Source: Caulobacter sp. 73W
GTDB lineage: Bacteria; Pseudomonadota; Alphaproteobacteria; Caulobacterales; Caulobacteraceae
DNA: 64,000 bases
Reading direction: 5' to 3'
Assembly: GCF_041021955.1 (NCBI RefSeq)
Contig: NZ_CP158375.1
Coordinates: forward strand, 2,790,001-2,854,000
The translations under genes were made by a program, and so were the position numbers. The notes under the pieces were generated by a model. That model had not been told where the DNA came from. It searched no databases and saw only the letters and a program-made list of their open reading frames with translations. Below, in pieces: positions 28,751 through 37,339 of the stretch. Within the stretch, counting starts at the first letter, position 1. Every line of letters starts with the position of its first letter.

Positions 28751-29749
28751 TTAGTCGACCAGCTTGCCGATGGACGTCTGGGCGGCGGGCAGGACGCCCT
28801 TGGACGAGCCGCCCACGAACACCTCGAAGGCGGCCGGGTCGGAGACGTCGGCCACCAAGCCTTTGACCGCCGGAGCGCGATAGGCTTCGCCGGCGTTCAG
28901 CTGGCGGGCGAAATAGACCTGACCGTCGGGGCTGCGCACCACCAGGGCGCCGCTCTTGCGGGCCTGCAGGGTGACCAGGGATTCCTCGGGATTGGCGCCC
29001 ATGACGGCGCCGTTGGCCTTGAAGGGCGAGCCCAGGACGATGGTGTCGTCGGGACGGGCGTCCTCGGCGGCCTTTGCGGCGGCGCGGGCCTTGGCCACGG
29101 CGATGGCGGCGTCGGCCGAGCCGCCCGAGGCGACGGAGTCTTCCAGGCCCGGGGTGACGTAGGGCTTGGGCGTTGTGGATTCGACAGGCGCCGGCAGGGG
29201 CGCGCCGAGCGACACGGCGCCCGAATTGGCGTCGGGCGTCGGCGGCGCGACGGGCGCGGACTGGATGCCGGTCTGCGCCTGCTGCGGCGCGGGCTCGAGT
29301 ACGCGGCGAGCCACGTTCCAGGCCAGGATGGCGGCCAGGATCACGACGCCGGCCACGGCGGCCATGGCGAAGCGGGGATCGGCCTTCTTCTCGACGCCGA
29401 CCGGGCCGCGCAGGACCTGATCGGGATCGGGACTGTCGATCTTGAAGCGGTTGACCGCGGCCTCGCCGTCCAGGTTCAGGGCCTTGGCGTAGGCGCGCAC
29501 ATAACCGACGGCGAAGGGGCGGGACGGCAGGGTGTCGAGGCGCATGTCCTCGATGGCCGCCAAATAGGTGCGACGGACCCGCGTCGCCTCGGCGACCTCT
29601 TCCAGGGACAGGCCCAGATGCTCGCGCACGGCCTTGAGAGCCGCGCCGACATTATCGCCCGTCGTCAAGGAGGGAGCGGAGGCCTGGTCCACTTCGGACC
29701 CCTCGTCAGGAAACTTCAGCTGCGTGACCCCGCCCATGTCCAGCGGCAT
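28751..29749 (-). CDS. RodZ-like helix-turn-helix membrane protein (DUF4115)
   Basis: A 332-residue bitopic protein: cytoplasmic HTH_25 domain at about 33-105 (NVGAALKAVREHLGLSLEEVAEATRVRRTYL), one membrane helix at about 127-147, a Pro/Ala linker, and a periplasmic DUF4115 domain at about 250-330 (SLVTLQARKSGALVVRSPDGQVYFARQL). This is the RodZ architecture; RodZ links MreB to the elongasome. The neighbour ispG is the usual rodZ partner in proteobacteria, which supports the call. Confidence 0.86.
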   Translation of the reverse strand: MPLDMGGVTQLKFPDEGSEVDQASAPSLTTGDNVGAALKAVREHLGLSLEEVAEATRVRRTYLAAIEDMRLDTLPSRPFAVGYVRAYAKALNLDGEAAVNRFKIDSPDPDQVLRGPVGVEKKADPRFAMAAVAGVVILAAILAWNVARRVLEPAPQQAQTGIQSAPVAPPTPDANSGAVSLGAPLPAPVESTTPKPYVTPGLEDSVASGGSADAAIAVAKARAAAKAAEDARPDDTIVLGSPFKANGAVMGANPEESLVTLQARKSGALVVRSPDGQVYFARQLNAGEAYRAPAVKGLVADVSDPAAFEVFVGGSSKGVLPAAQTSIGKLVD

Positions 29750-29863
29750 GCCCCGTGTCCTGTTTTCGCGCCACGCGTGTAGGCGGCGCCCACACGACCC
29801 ATCGCACGAAATGGGTTAACTATTCTTTCTCGATAGCAAGAAGATGTGACAGCGCCAACGCAT

Positions 29864-32128
29864 TCAAACTGCGACATAAAGTTTGCGCGCCAGGGTCTCG
29901 ATTTCATTGCGGATGGAACCCGCCCCGCTGCGGATGAGGGCCTCGACCCCGCGCTTGGCCGCTTCGCGGTCGCAGGACAGCACCATCTGCTTCACCGGGC
30001 CGATGCCGGCGGGGGGCATGGACAGCCGATCGAAGCCCAGGGCGGTGAGGGCGAAGGCCTCCAGCGGGCGGCCCGCCATCTCACCGCAGATCGACACGGA
30101 CGTGCCCGTATCGGCGCAGGCCTGCTGGATCGTCTTGAGGGCGCGCAGGGCCGGCGGCGACAGGAAATCGTAGCGGTCGGCCACCTGCGGGTTCCCCCGG
30201 TCGGCGGCGAACAGGTACTGCATCAGGTCATTGGTGCCGACCGAGACGAAGTCGGTCATCGGCAGCAGGGCGTCCAGGTGCCACAGCAGGGACGGGGCCT
30301 CGATCATGGCGCCGACGTCCAGGCGGGCGGGGGCCGGGCGGCCGCGACGCTGGGCCCAGGCGATTTCCTGATCCACGAACACGCGGGCGGCGCGGAACTC
30401 GTCCACGCTGGCCACCAGCGGGAACATGATGCGCATCTCGCGGCCGCGGGCGGCGCGGATCAGGGCGCGGATCTGCATGCGCAGCAGGGCGGGGCGGTCC
30501 AGCCCCATGCGCACGGCGCGCCAGCCAAGGGCGGGGTTTTCCTCGCGCTCCAGCTCCATGTACGGAACCAGCTTGTCTCCGCCCAGGTCGAGGGTGCGGA
30601 AGGTCACCGGCAGGCCGCCGGCGGCGTCCAGGACCTTTTCATAGAGGGCGGTCTGCGCCTCCAGCCGGGGCATTTCCTCGGCCACCATGAACTGGAACTC
30701 GGTACGGAACAGGCCGATGCCCTCGGCGCCCGTCTCCGGCAGGATGTCCAGGTCCACGGCCAGGCCGGCGTTCATCAGCAGCGTGACCTTGTGGCCGTCG
30801 CGGGTGAAGGCGGGCGTGTCGCGCAGCTTGGCGAATTCGGCGCGGCGGCTGTTGCGGATCTCAATGCGGGCCTTGAGCGCGGCGACCACGTCGGGGCGCG
30901 GGCGCATGAAGGCCTCGCCCGTCTCGCCGTCGACCACCACGGGGTCGCCTTCCGACACCCGGTCGCGCAGGCCGGCCAGGCGGCCGACGCAGGGGATGTC
31001 CAGGGCGCGGGCGACAATGGCCGCGTGGCTGGCGGGCGAGCCTTCTTCGAGCAGCAGGCCCTTCAGCTTGGTGCGGTCGTATTCCAGCAGGTCGGCCGGG
31101 CCCAGGTTCCGGGCGATGAGCACGGCGTCCTCGGGCAGGGTGCGGGCGTGGTGCCCCTCACCCGACAGGTGGCGCAGCAGCCGGTCGTTCAGGTCTTCCA
31201 GGTCGTGCAGGCGCTCGCGCAGATAGGGGTCGCGGGCCTGGCCCAGGCGGGCGCGGTGTTCGGAGCGCACGCGCTCCACCGCCGCCTCGGCGGTGAGACC
31301 GGAGCGGACCGCCTCTTCCAGGCTGCGGTTCCAGCCGCGGTCGTGAGCGAACAGGCGGTAGGTGTCGAGCACCTCGTACGAGGCCCCGACCAGGCCGTGC
31401 TGACCGTCCAGCATGTTGTCGATCTGGGTCTGCAGGGCCTCGATCGCGTATTTGAGGCGCGCTTCCTCGGCCAGGGCGTCATCGGACAGCAGCTGTTCGG
31501 GAGCGACCGGCGGCTCGTGCAGGACGGCGACGCCGTAGGCCAGGCCGTCAGCGAACTTGGCGCCCTTCAGCCGCTCGGGCTTGTGGGGCGCGATCTCGAC
31601 GCCCTTCAGTTCGGCCTGGTCGATCAAGCCGCCGCCGGAGACCATCTCGGCCAGGACCATGGCGATGATCTGGAGGTCCTCGACCTCCTCTTCGCCATAG
31701 ACGCGCTCGGTGCGGTTCTGGACGACCAAAACGCCGATGGCGCGGCCGCCTCGTAGCAGGGGCACGCCGAGGAAGGAGTGGAACGGGTCTTCGCCGGTTT
31801 CCGGGCGGTAGGCGAAGGCCGGGTGGTTGGGGGCGTCGGAAAGGTTCAGGGGACGGCCCAGGCGGACGATCTCGCCGACCAGGCCTTCGCCGGTCTTCAG
31901 GCGGGTGACGTGGACGGCGTCGCGCGACAGGCCTTCGGTGGCGAACAGTTCGAGATCGCCGCCGGCGCGGCGCAGATAGATCGAGCACACCTCCGCCACC
32001 ATCGACAGGGCGATGATGCGGACGACCATGTCGAGGCGCGCCTGGGCGGGACCGCCCCCAGCCAGGGCTTCGCGGATCTGCCGAAGCAGGCTGCGGGGTC
32101 CGCGTACGGCCAAGCCGGATGCAGCCAT
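29864..32128 (-). CDS. ptsP: PEP-protein phosphotransferase of the nitrogen PTS (EI-Ntr)
   Basis: First enzyme of the regulatory PTS-Ntr relay, passing phosphate from PEP to NPr; in Caulobacter this relay controls ppGpp accumulation and so CtrA levels. The 754-residue product has an N-terminal GAF domain (about 20-170), the phosphohistidine domain with H368 in SPASHAAI, and a C-terminal PEP-binding TIM barrel (FRTEFQFM, GTNDLMQYLFAADR, CGEMAGRP). The frame opens at 32311, but ATG 32128 gives the family N-terminus. Confidence 0.95.
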   Translation of the reverse strand: MAASGLAVRGPRSLLRQIREALAGGGPAQARLDMVVRIIALSMVAEVCSIYLRRAGGDLELFATEGLSRDAVHVTRLKTGEGLVGEIVRLGRPLNLSDAPNHPAFAYRPETGEDPFHSFLGVPLLRGGRAIGVLVVQNRTERVYGEEEVEDLQIIAMVLAEMVSGGGLIDQAELKGVEIAPHKPERLKGAKFADGLAYGVAVLHEPPVAPEQLLSDDALAEEARLKYAIEALQTQIDNMLDGQHGLVGASYEVLDTYRLFAHDRGWNRSLEEAVRSGLTAEAAVERVRSEHRARLGQARDPYLRERLHDLEDLNDRLLRHLSGEGHHARTLPEDAVLIARNLGPADLLEYDRTKLKGLLLEEGSPASHAAIVARALDIPCVGRLAGLRDRVSEGDPVVVDGETGEAFMRPRPDVVAALKARIEIRNSRRAEFAKLRDTPAFTRDGHKVTLLMNAGLAVDLDILPETGAEGIGLFRTEFQFMVAEEMPRLEAQTALYEKVLDAAGGLPVTFRTLDLGGDKLVPYMELEREENPALGWRAVRMGLDRPALLRMQIRALIRAARGREMRIMFPLVASVDEFRAARVFVDQEIAWAQRRGRPAPARLDVGAMIEAPSLLWHLDALLPMTDFVSVGTNDLMQYLFAADRGNPQVADRYDFLSPPALRALKTIQQACADTGTSVSICGEMAGRPLEAFALTALGFDRLSMPPAGIGPVKQMVLSCDREAAKRGVEALIRSGAGSIRNEIETLARKLYVAV

Positions 32129-32298
32129 CAGTTGAACACCTCTCGCCTCTTCTTCCGGGGCTATACCAGCTTTATAGCGTCTGAACCTTGCCGCGCCATA
32201 AACCTTGTTCGGCTCCGCTTTTTTCACCTTCTTCGCCCATTCTCCGGGCTTCGGTTGCTGAACGCGGCCGCTAACGCCGCGGTTGAGGGAGAAGCCCC

Positions 32299-32772
32299 AT
32301 GGCGCAAGCATTGACGGCTTTGCTGGCTGGTGGAGACGACCGTCAGGTCATTTCCTTCGAAGTGGCGGGCCAGGAGTTCTGCCTGGATGTCGGCTCCGTG
32401 CGCGAGCTGCGCGGCTTCACCGAACCGACCCCGATGCCGGACTCGCCGCCCTATGTGACCGGCGTGATCAATCTGCGCGGCACCGTGATGCCGGTGATCG
32501 ACCTGCGGGCGCGCCTGGGCTTCGCCGGTCTCGACGCCGCCGCTCGCCCGGTGATCGTGGTCATCGAGTCCGGCGACGACTGCGCCGGCCTGATGGTGGA
32601 CGCGGTGTGCGACACCTACACCGTCGCGCCCGAAGACGTGACGCCGCCCCCGGGCTTCAGCGAGTATTCCGGCGACGGCCTGGTCTCGGCCGTCATCAAG
32701 GCCGGGGACAAGATGATCATCCTGCTGTCCGCCGATACCCTCCTGCCCCAGGGATTGGCCGCCGCCGCCTAA
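32299..32772 (+). CDS. Single-domain CheW-like chemotaxis adaptor
   Basis: A 157-residue protein made almost wholly of one CheW domain (QVISFEVAGQEFCLDVGSVRELRG, YVTGVINLRGTVMPVIDLRARLG, VDAVCDTYTVAPEDV). CheW couples chemoreceptors to the CheA kinase. No che genes are adjacent, so it is an orphan copy here, flanked by ptsP (divergent) and an alcohol dehydrogenase gene. A conserved alanine-rich end may be flexible. GAGGGAGAAG about 10 bases upstream serves as ribosome binding site. Confidence 0.93.
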   Translation: MAQALTALLAGGDDRQVISFEVAGQEFCLDVGSVRELRGFTEPTPMPDSPPYVTGVINLRGTVMPVIDLRARLGFAGLDAAARPVIVVIESGDDCAGLMVDAVCDTYTVAPEDVTPPPGFSEYSGDGLVSAVIKAGDKMIILLSADTLLPQGLAAAA

Positions 32773-32844
32773 CAATTGTTTGAATTTCGTCTTCCCCTGC
32801 GGAGGGCGAGGGCGATAACGTGACCCCAAACAAGGGAGTTACGT

Positions 32845-33939
32845 ATGAAGGCTGCGGTCCTTCGCGAGGTGGGCAAACCCCTCGCCATCGAACAGGTCGC
32901 CATCGGCAAGCCGGGTCCGCGCGAGGTGCTGATCCGCACGGTCGCCGCCGGCGTCTGCCACTCGGACCTGCACTTCGTCGAAGGCTCCTACACCCACCCG
33001 CTGCCTGCCGTGCTGGGCCATGAGAGCGCCGGCGTCGTCGAGGCCGTGGGCTCCGAAGTGCGCACGGTGAAGGTGGGCGACCACGTCATCACCTGCCTGT
33101 CGGCCTTCTGCGGGCATTGCGAGCACTGCCTGACAGGGCACATGAGCCTGTGCGTCAGCCCCGAGACCCGGCGGGGCAAGGAGGACGAGCCGCGCCTTTA
33201 TCGCGAGGACCTGGCCGCGCCCCGGATGAACCAGTTCCTGAACCTGTCGTCCTTCGCCGAGTACATGCTGGTCCACGAGCACGCCTGCACCTCGATCCGC
33301 AAGGACATGCCGCTGGATCGCGCCTGCCTGATCGGCTGCTCGGTGATGACCGGCGTGGGGGCGGTGATCCACACCTCGACCGTGCGTCCGGGCGAGACCG
33401 TGGCGGTGATCGGCTGCGGCGGGGTCGGGCTGGCGGCGGTCAACGGCGCGGCCCTGGCGGGCGCGGGGCGGATCATCGCCATCGACCGCGTGCCGGCCAA
33501 GCTGGAGCTGGCCAGGAAGTTCGGGGCCACCGACGTGATCAACGCCGCCGAGACCGATCCGGTGAAGGCGGTGCAGGAGCTGACCAGCGGCGGGGTGCAT
33601 CACAGCTTCGAGGCCATCGGCCTGAAGGTCACCGCCGAGCAGTCGTTCAAGATGCTGCGCCGGGGCGGCACGGCCAACATCATCGGTATGATCCCGGTGG
33701 GGACGATGATCGAGCTGCACGGCCCCGACTTCCTCGGCGAGAAGAAGATCCAGGGCTCGTACATGGGCTCGAACCGCTTCCCCGTGGACATGCCGCGTCT
33801 GGTCGACGCCTACATGGCGGGCAAGCTGAACCTGGACGACCTGATCTCGCGGCGCATCAAGCTCGAAGACGTCAATGACGCCTTCGAGGAATTGAAGCGC
33901 GGTGAGCTGGCGCGGTCGGTGATCGTCTTCGACAGCTAA
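32845..33939 (+). CDS. Zinc-dependent alcohol dehydrogenase
   Basis: A 364-residue medium-chain dehydrogenase. Catalytic zinc ligands are in GVCHSDLH and GHESAGVV. The structural zinc site is the four-cysteine lobe CLSAFCGHCEHCLTGHMSLC. The NAD domain has VIGCGGVGLAAVNGA and the acidic residue IAIDR that favours NAD over NADP. Sequence resembles the class III-like or mycobacterial-type alcohol dehydrogenases; the substrate is not determined. It is preceded by AAGGGAG and seems monocistronic. Confidence 0.92.
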   Translation: MKAAVLREVGKPLAIEQVAIGKPGPREVLIRTVAAGVCHSDLHFVEGSYTHPLPAVLGHESAGVVEAVGSEVRTVKVGDHVITCLSAFCGHCEHCLTGHMSLCVSPETRRGKEDEPRLYREDLAAPRMNQFLNLSSFAEYMLVHEHACTSIRKDMPLDRACLIGCSVMTGVGAVIHTSTVRPGETVAVIGCGGVGLAAVNGAALAGAGRIIAIDRVPAKLELARKFGATDVINAAETDPVKAVQELTSGGVHHSFEAIGLKVTAEQSFKMLRRGGTANIIGMIPVGTMIELHGPDFLGEKKIQGSYMGSNRFPVDMPRLVDAYMAGKLNLDDLISRRIKLEDVNDAFEELKRGELARSVIVFDS

Positions 33940-33948
33940 GCCTGAGCC

Positions 33949-34347
33949 CTAGCTGCGGCAGTAGTAGCGATAGCCGTCGCGGGCCAGGTAGGTGTCGCTG
34001 CGCGGATCGTAGCTGCGGTACATGCGCGAACAGCGGGCCACGTGGCGCCGATCGTCGCGGCGGGCGTAGGCGCGGTTGGAGTCGGACTGCGAGCCCATGA
34101 TCGCCGCGCCCAGGGCGAAGCCGATGATGCCGGCGGCCAGGGCGTCGTTGTTGTTGCGGTCGCGATAGCGGCGGCGGTTGTCCCAGCGGCGCCAGTCGCC
34201 CCGGTCGCGATAGTCGTACCAGTCGCGCTGGTTCACCCAGCGTCCGTCATAATAGTAGTAGCCGGGCGGTTGGGCCTGAACGGCCACGGGCGTGAGCACG
34301 CCGCCGAAGGTGATGGCGGCCAGTGCGGCGCAGACTGCTTTGCGCAT
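33949..34347 (-). CDS. BA14K-family secreted protein
   Basis: A 132-residue precursor with a signal peptide cleaved after VQA (about residue 25). The mature part has a Tyr/Arg/Asp-rich tract (YYYYDGRWVNQRDWYDYRDRGDWRRW), a hydrophobic glycine-containing segment (LAAGIIGFALGAAIMG) and the C-terminal signature CSRMYRSYDPRSDTYLARDG, typical of the Brucella 14-kDa antigen family. Role in the envelope is unknown. The leader has a hairpin covering the Shine-Dalgarno sequence. Confidence 0.85.
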   Translation of the reverse strand: MRKAVCAALAAITFGGVLTPVAVQAQPPGYYYYDGRWVNQRDWYDYRDRGDWRRWDNRRRYRDRNNNDALAAGIIGFALGAAIMGSQSDSNRAYARRDDRRHVARCSRMYRSYDPRSDTYLARDGYRYYCRS

Positions 34348-34352
34348 GTCGA

Positions 34353-34372
34353 TCTCCGGGTTTTCCCGGAGA
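34353..34372 (-). promoter_or_regulatory. Shine-Dalgarno-sequestering hairpin in the BA14K-like leader
   Basis: On the minus strand TCTCCGGG-AAAA-CCCGGAGA is a perfect 8-bp stem with a four-base loop. Its 3' arm contains GGAG, the only good ribosome binding site, 6 bases before the ATG. Without a U-tract it is not a terminator; it may be a translational control element. Confidence 0.65.
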
Positions 34373-34403
34373 ACTCAACGTCCAGCTTAGCGCTTGGCTC
34401 CGC

Positions 34404-35729
34404 TTAGTCGGCGGCGGCGAATTGCACGCTGCTCGGGCCCTTGGCCAGCAGGGTGTCGATCCGCGCCTTGTTGGCGCGGAAGCGGTTCAGTTCGGCGCCG
34501 GCCAGGACGGTGCCTTGCGGGATCTTGGCCCCGACCGGGTTCACGCGGCGGCCGCCGTTGAAGATCTCGTAGTGCAGGTGCGGGCCGGTGGACATGCCGG
34601 TGGAGCCCACATAGGCGACCAGTTGGCCCTGCTTCACGCGCTGGCCCTTCTTGAGGCCCTTGGCGTAGCGCGACAGGTGAGCGTAGCCGGTCTCCCAGCC
34701 GCCGTTGTGGCGGATCTTCACCCAGTTGCCGTAGCCGCCCTTGCGCCCTGCCTCCACCACCACGCCGTCGCCGGCGGCCAGGACCGGGGTGCCGCTGCCG
34801 GCCCCGAAGTCGATGCCCTGGTGCATGCGGGTGAAGCCGAGGATCGGGTGGCGGCGGGCGCCGAAGCCCGAGGTGATGCGCGCGCCATCGACCGGGGTGC
34901 GCAGCAGGAAGCCGCGGACGTTCTTGCCGGCTTCGTCGAAGTACTCGACGCCGCCGTCGTTGCGCTCGAAGCGGTAGAAACGCAGGCCCTTGATCTCGGC
35001 GTATTCCAGATCGCCGGCCTCGATGGTGCGGCCGCTTTCGGTGACCTTGCGGTCGAAGATCAGGCTGAAATTGTCGCCCGCCTTGATGTCACGGGAGAAG
35101 TCGAGCTTGTGCGAGAACAGCTTCACCACCTGGGCCGTGACGCCCGGGGTGGCGCCGGCGCGGGCGGCGGACTCGAACAGCGAGCCGTGCATCTCGCCCT
35201 GGGCGACGGTGGTCTCGTCGCGGACTTCTTCTTCCAGCTCGCGCAGGCGCAGCGCACCGTCGAAGGTGCGCGAGACGGTGATGGCGCTGGACGGGCTGGT
35301 GCGCAGGGACAGACCGATCAGACGGGCCGGGCCGCCGCGATCGCCGCGCGGACGGGCGAGGGCGATATCCAGGGCCATGCCGGCCTTGATCTTCACGGTG
35401 TCCATGGCGCCGGCCAGGGTGCTGACCACCATGGCGGCCTCGTCGGCCTCGACGCCGGCGCGCTGGACGGCGCCTTGCAGGGTCTCGCCCGGACGCACCT
35501 TGACCGGCACGCTCTCGGCGCGGGTCAGGCCCGGCTGGGCCTCGGCCTGAGCGAAGGCCTTGTGCTGGAGGGCGGTCATCTCGGCCGTGTTGAGGGCCGG
35601 TTGGGCGGGCGCGCCCGCATTAAGGGGAACAAGCTTCACCGCCAGGGCGATGGCGACGACGGCGGCGGAACCGACCAGCAGTTTCGGCAGCAAGCGGGCG
35701 GCCGGGCGTCGCGGATCGAATTCCTGCAT
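34404..35729 (-). CDS. M23-family metallopeptidase (peptidoglycan endopeptidase/LytM)
   Basis: A 441-residue protein with an N-terminal membrane anchor (about residues 12-33), a central OapA/LysM-like and DipM-type intermediate region, and a C-terminal LytM zinc peptidase domain: H in MHQGIDFGAGSGTPVLAAGDG, and HLHYEIF at the second site. The zinc ligands HxxxD and HxH are intact, so it should be catalytically active. It probably cleaves peptidoglycan crosslinks during growth or division. Monocistronic, with flanking gaps on both sides. Confidence 0.9.
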   Translation of the reverse strand: MQEFDPRRPAARLLPKLLVGSAAVVAIALAVKLVPLNAGAPAQPALNTAEMTALQHKAFAQAEAQPGLTRAESVPVKVRPGETLQGAVQRAGVEADEAAMVVSTLAGAMDTVKIKAGMALDIALARPRGDRGGPARLIGLSLRTSPSSAITVSRTFDGALRLRELEEEVRDETTVAQGEMHGSLFESAARAGATPGVTAQVVKLFSHKLDFSRDIKAGDNFSLIFDRKVTESGRTIEAGDLEYAEIKGLRFYRFERNDGGVEYFDEAGKNVRGFLLRTPVDGARITSGFGARRHPILGFTRMHQGIDFGAGSGTPVLAAGDGVVVEAGRKGGYGNWVKIRHNGGWETGYAHLSRYAKGLKKGQRVKQGQLVAYVGSTGMSTGPHLHYEIFNGGRRVNPVGAKIPQGTVLAGAELNRFRANKARIDTLLAKGPSSVQFAAAD

Positions 35730-35876
35730 CGTTCCCCCTGTCGATGGCGGTCCCCGACGGTCGCCGCACCCCGTGGCGCCCGTTGGAAAGTGGCGGGAAA
35801 TTCCCGGTGTTCGCCCCTAAAATCAAGGAATTTGCGAGGCTTGGGCGCTTTGTCGCGGGCAAAGCGGGCAAAAAAT

Positions 35877-35902
35877 AAGGCGGCCTCGAAAGAGGCCGCC
35901 TT
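35877..35902 (-). terminator. Terminator after the first RsaA-like-domain gene
   Basis: AAGGCGGCCTC and GAGGCCGCCTT form an 11-bp stem with a GAAA loop, followed on the minus strand by TATTTTTT. It lies 34 bases after the stop codon. Confidence 0.85.
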
Positions 35903-35935
35903 GGCAGTTTTACTCGGGGAATGTGACGATTTGGT

Positions 35936-37156
35936 TCAGGCCATCCAGGCGGTGTCGTTGGAGTAGGCGGCCACCAGGCTGACGTTGAACTGCGCCTCGC
36001 TGTCGGCGAGGTCGAAGTAGAAGTTCTCCAGTGCGTTGGCGTAGATGCCCACGTCCGCCTTGATCGCCTCGGCCAGGACGTAGCCGACCAGGCCCGCCTT
36101 GGCGGCCAGGTCGGTATCGCTGGCGGCGATACGGCTGGAGGCCAGAGTGTCGAAGTAGGCCTTGCGGCTGACGATGTCGTTGATGGCGGCCTCGACATTG
36201 ATGCCCGCCGCGGCGGCCTCGCTGTTGCCGATTATCGTCGCATAGGCCTTGCGGACGGCGCCTTCGAAGTTCAGCCCGCCGTACTCGTTCTTGAACGAGA
36301 CAGCGGCTTCGCCGAACAGGCCGAGGTTTGCGGCGAAGTTGATGTACCGGTTCTCCAGGTTGAAGCCCTGATAGTACGGGTCCGTCAGGTCCGTGGGGTT
36401 CAGGGTGTCCACCGCGTTGACCAGGAAATCCAGGCCGGCGACGGAGGGCGTCTTGCCGGTGAAGAACTGGTAGCTGGTGATGGCCACGGCGCTGGTGTCG
36501 ATGGCGAAGTCGGCGATCAGTCGCACAGCCTCGGTGGTGGTCAGGGTGCCGGCGTCGACCCGGTTCCAGATCTGGGTCAGGGCCGCCACGTCGCCCGCGC
36601 CCTTGGCCGATCCGGCGTCCACGCGGGTGATGTTCTGATAGGCGACTTCCAGGTCGAGCTGGGTGTTGCTGCCCGGCAGCCAGCCGGTGCCGCCGGAGCC
36701 GGAGCCGCCCGGGTTCTCGACGCCGTTGTTGCCGTTGCCGTCGACGTCGCCGCTGCCGTTGTCGCCGGTCCCGGAGCCGCCGCCGCCCGTGCCGCCGCCC
36801 GTGCCGCCGCCGGTTCCGCCACCGCCGGTTCCGCCACCGCCAGTGCCGCCGCCGCCAGTGCCGCCGCCGCCAGTGCCGCCGCCGCCGGTCCCACCGCCGC
36901 CGCCGCCGATGTCGATCGTGACGCCGCCGCCGACATCAGGAAGGATGTCGATGTCGATCCCGCCGCCAAGGTCGAGCCCGGGCAGGACGTCCACGCCGAG
37001 GATGGCGTTGTTGGTGTTGGCGTTCACGCCGCCAGCCAGGCCGGGAAGGATGTTCAGGCCAAGATGGTTGGTGTTCAGGCCCACGCCGCCGAGGAGGCCG
37101 GGCAGAAGGGTCAGCTGGCCAGCTTGGCCCCCAATCAAACCAGTGTTGTCGGTCAT
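35936..37156 (-). CDS. Glycine-rich protein with C-terminal RsaA-N-like (S-layer anchoring type) domain, paralog 1
   Basis: The 406-residue protein has no signal peptide. The N-terminal half has hydrophobic ILPGL/LPGLAGGV repeats (about residues 17-80), then a (GGGGT)n linker (84-130). The C-terminal part (about 168-400) closely resembles the N-terminal LPS-binding region of Caulobacter RsaA: shared landmarks are SYQFFTG, GLDFLVN, ENRYINFA, the IIGN turn and AAKAGLVGYVL. RsaA leaves by a type I system, so secretion of this protein by that route is plausible. It ends in DTAWMA, as paralog 2 ends in DGAWMA. Function unknown; a cell-surface role is inferred. Confidence 0.8.
   Translation of the reverse strand: MTDNTGLIGGQAGQLTLLPGLLGGVGLNTNHLGLNILPGLAGGVNANTNNAILGVDVLPGLDLGGGIDIDILPDVGGGVTIDIGGGGGGTGGGGTGGGGTGGGGTGGGGTGGGGTGGGTGGGTGGGGSGTGDNGSGDVDGNGNNGVENPGGSGSGGTGWLPGSNTQLDLEVAYQNITRVDAGSAKGAGDVAALTQIWNRVDAGTLTTTEAVRLIADFAIDTSAVAITSYQFFTGKTPSVAGLDFLVNAVDTLNPTDLTDPYYQGFNLENRYINFAANLGLFGEAAVSFKNEYGGLNFEGAVRKAYATIIGNSEAAAAGINVEAAINDIVSRKAYFDTLASSRIAASDTDLAAKAGLVGYVLAEAIKADVGIYANALENFYFDLADSEAQFNVSLVAAYSNDTAWMA
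36780..36902 (-). repeat. Coding tandem repeat encoding (GGGGT)n
   Basis: A tandem 15-base unit, on the plus strand GTGCCGCCGCCGCCA with minor variants, encodes about nine copies of Gly-Gly-Gly-Gly-Thr. It is a flexible linker and a likely site of copy-number change. Confidence 0.85.
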
Positions 37157-37301
37157 TGAGCTCTCTCCAAAATTCCCCCACTTCGCATATACAAATACGA
37201 GAGTGGTTTGGTTCCGGGATCGCTATGGTTGAGCTTTTACCTTTAGAAGTTGCGAATGGATCCTCAGATAGCGCAACGCGTGTAACCGCTTAGGGTTGAG
37301 C

Positions 37302-37337
37302 GCCTGCCGCGGATAAACCGCGACAGGGCGCATTCGT
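37302..37337 (-). terminator. Hairpin after the second RsaA-like-domain gene
   Basis: GCGCCTG-CCGCGG and CCGCG-ACAGGGCGC form a long interrupted stem just past the stop codon at 37340. It lacks a U-tract, so it may be a rho-independent terminator only in part. Confidence 0.45.
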
Positions 37338-37339
37338 CG

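Noticed and set aside
29846..31756. 636-codon open frame on the plus strand
   Set aside because: Antisense to ptsP, which has intact GAF, phosphohistidine and PEP-binding motifs.
34323..35966. 547-codon open frame on the plus strand
   Set aside because: Runs opposite the M23 peptidase gene and through a terminator; composition is that of a shadow frame.
36780..36902. Short regular repeats that might suggest a CRISPR array
   Set aside because: The 15-base unit has no spacers and encodes a GGGGT linker within a good reading frame.
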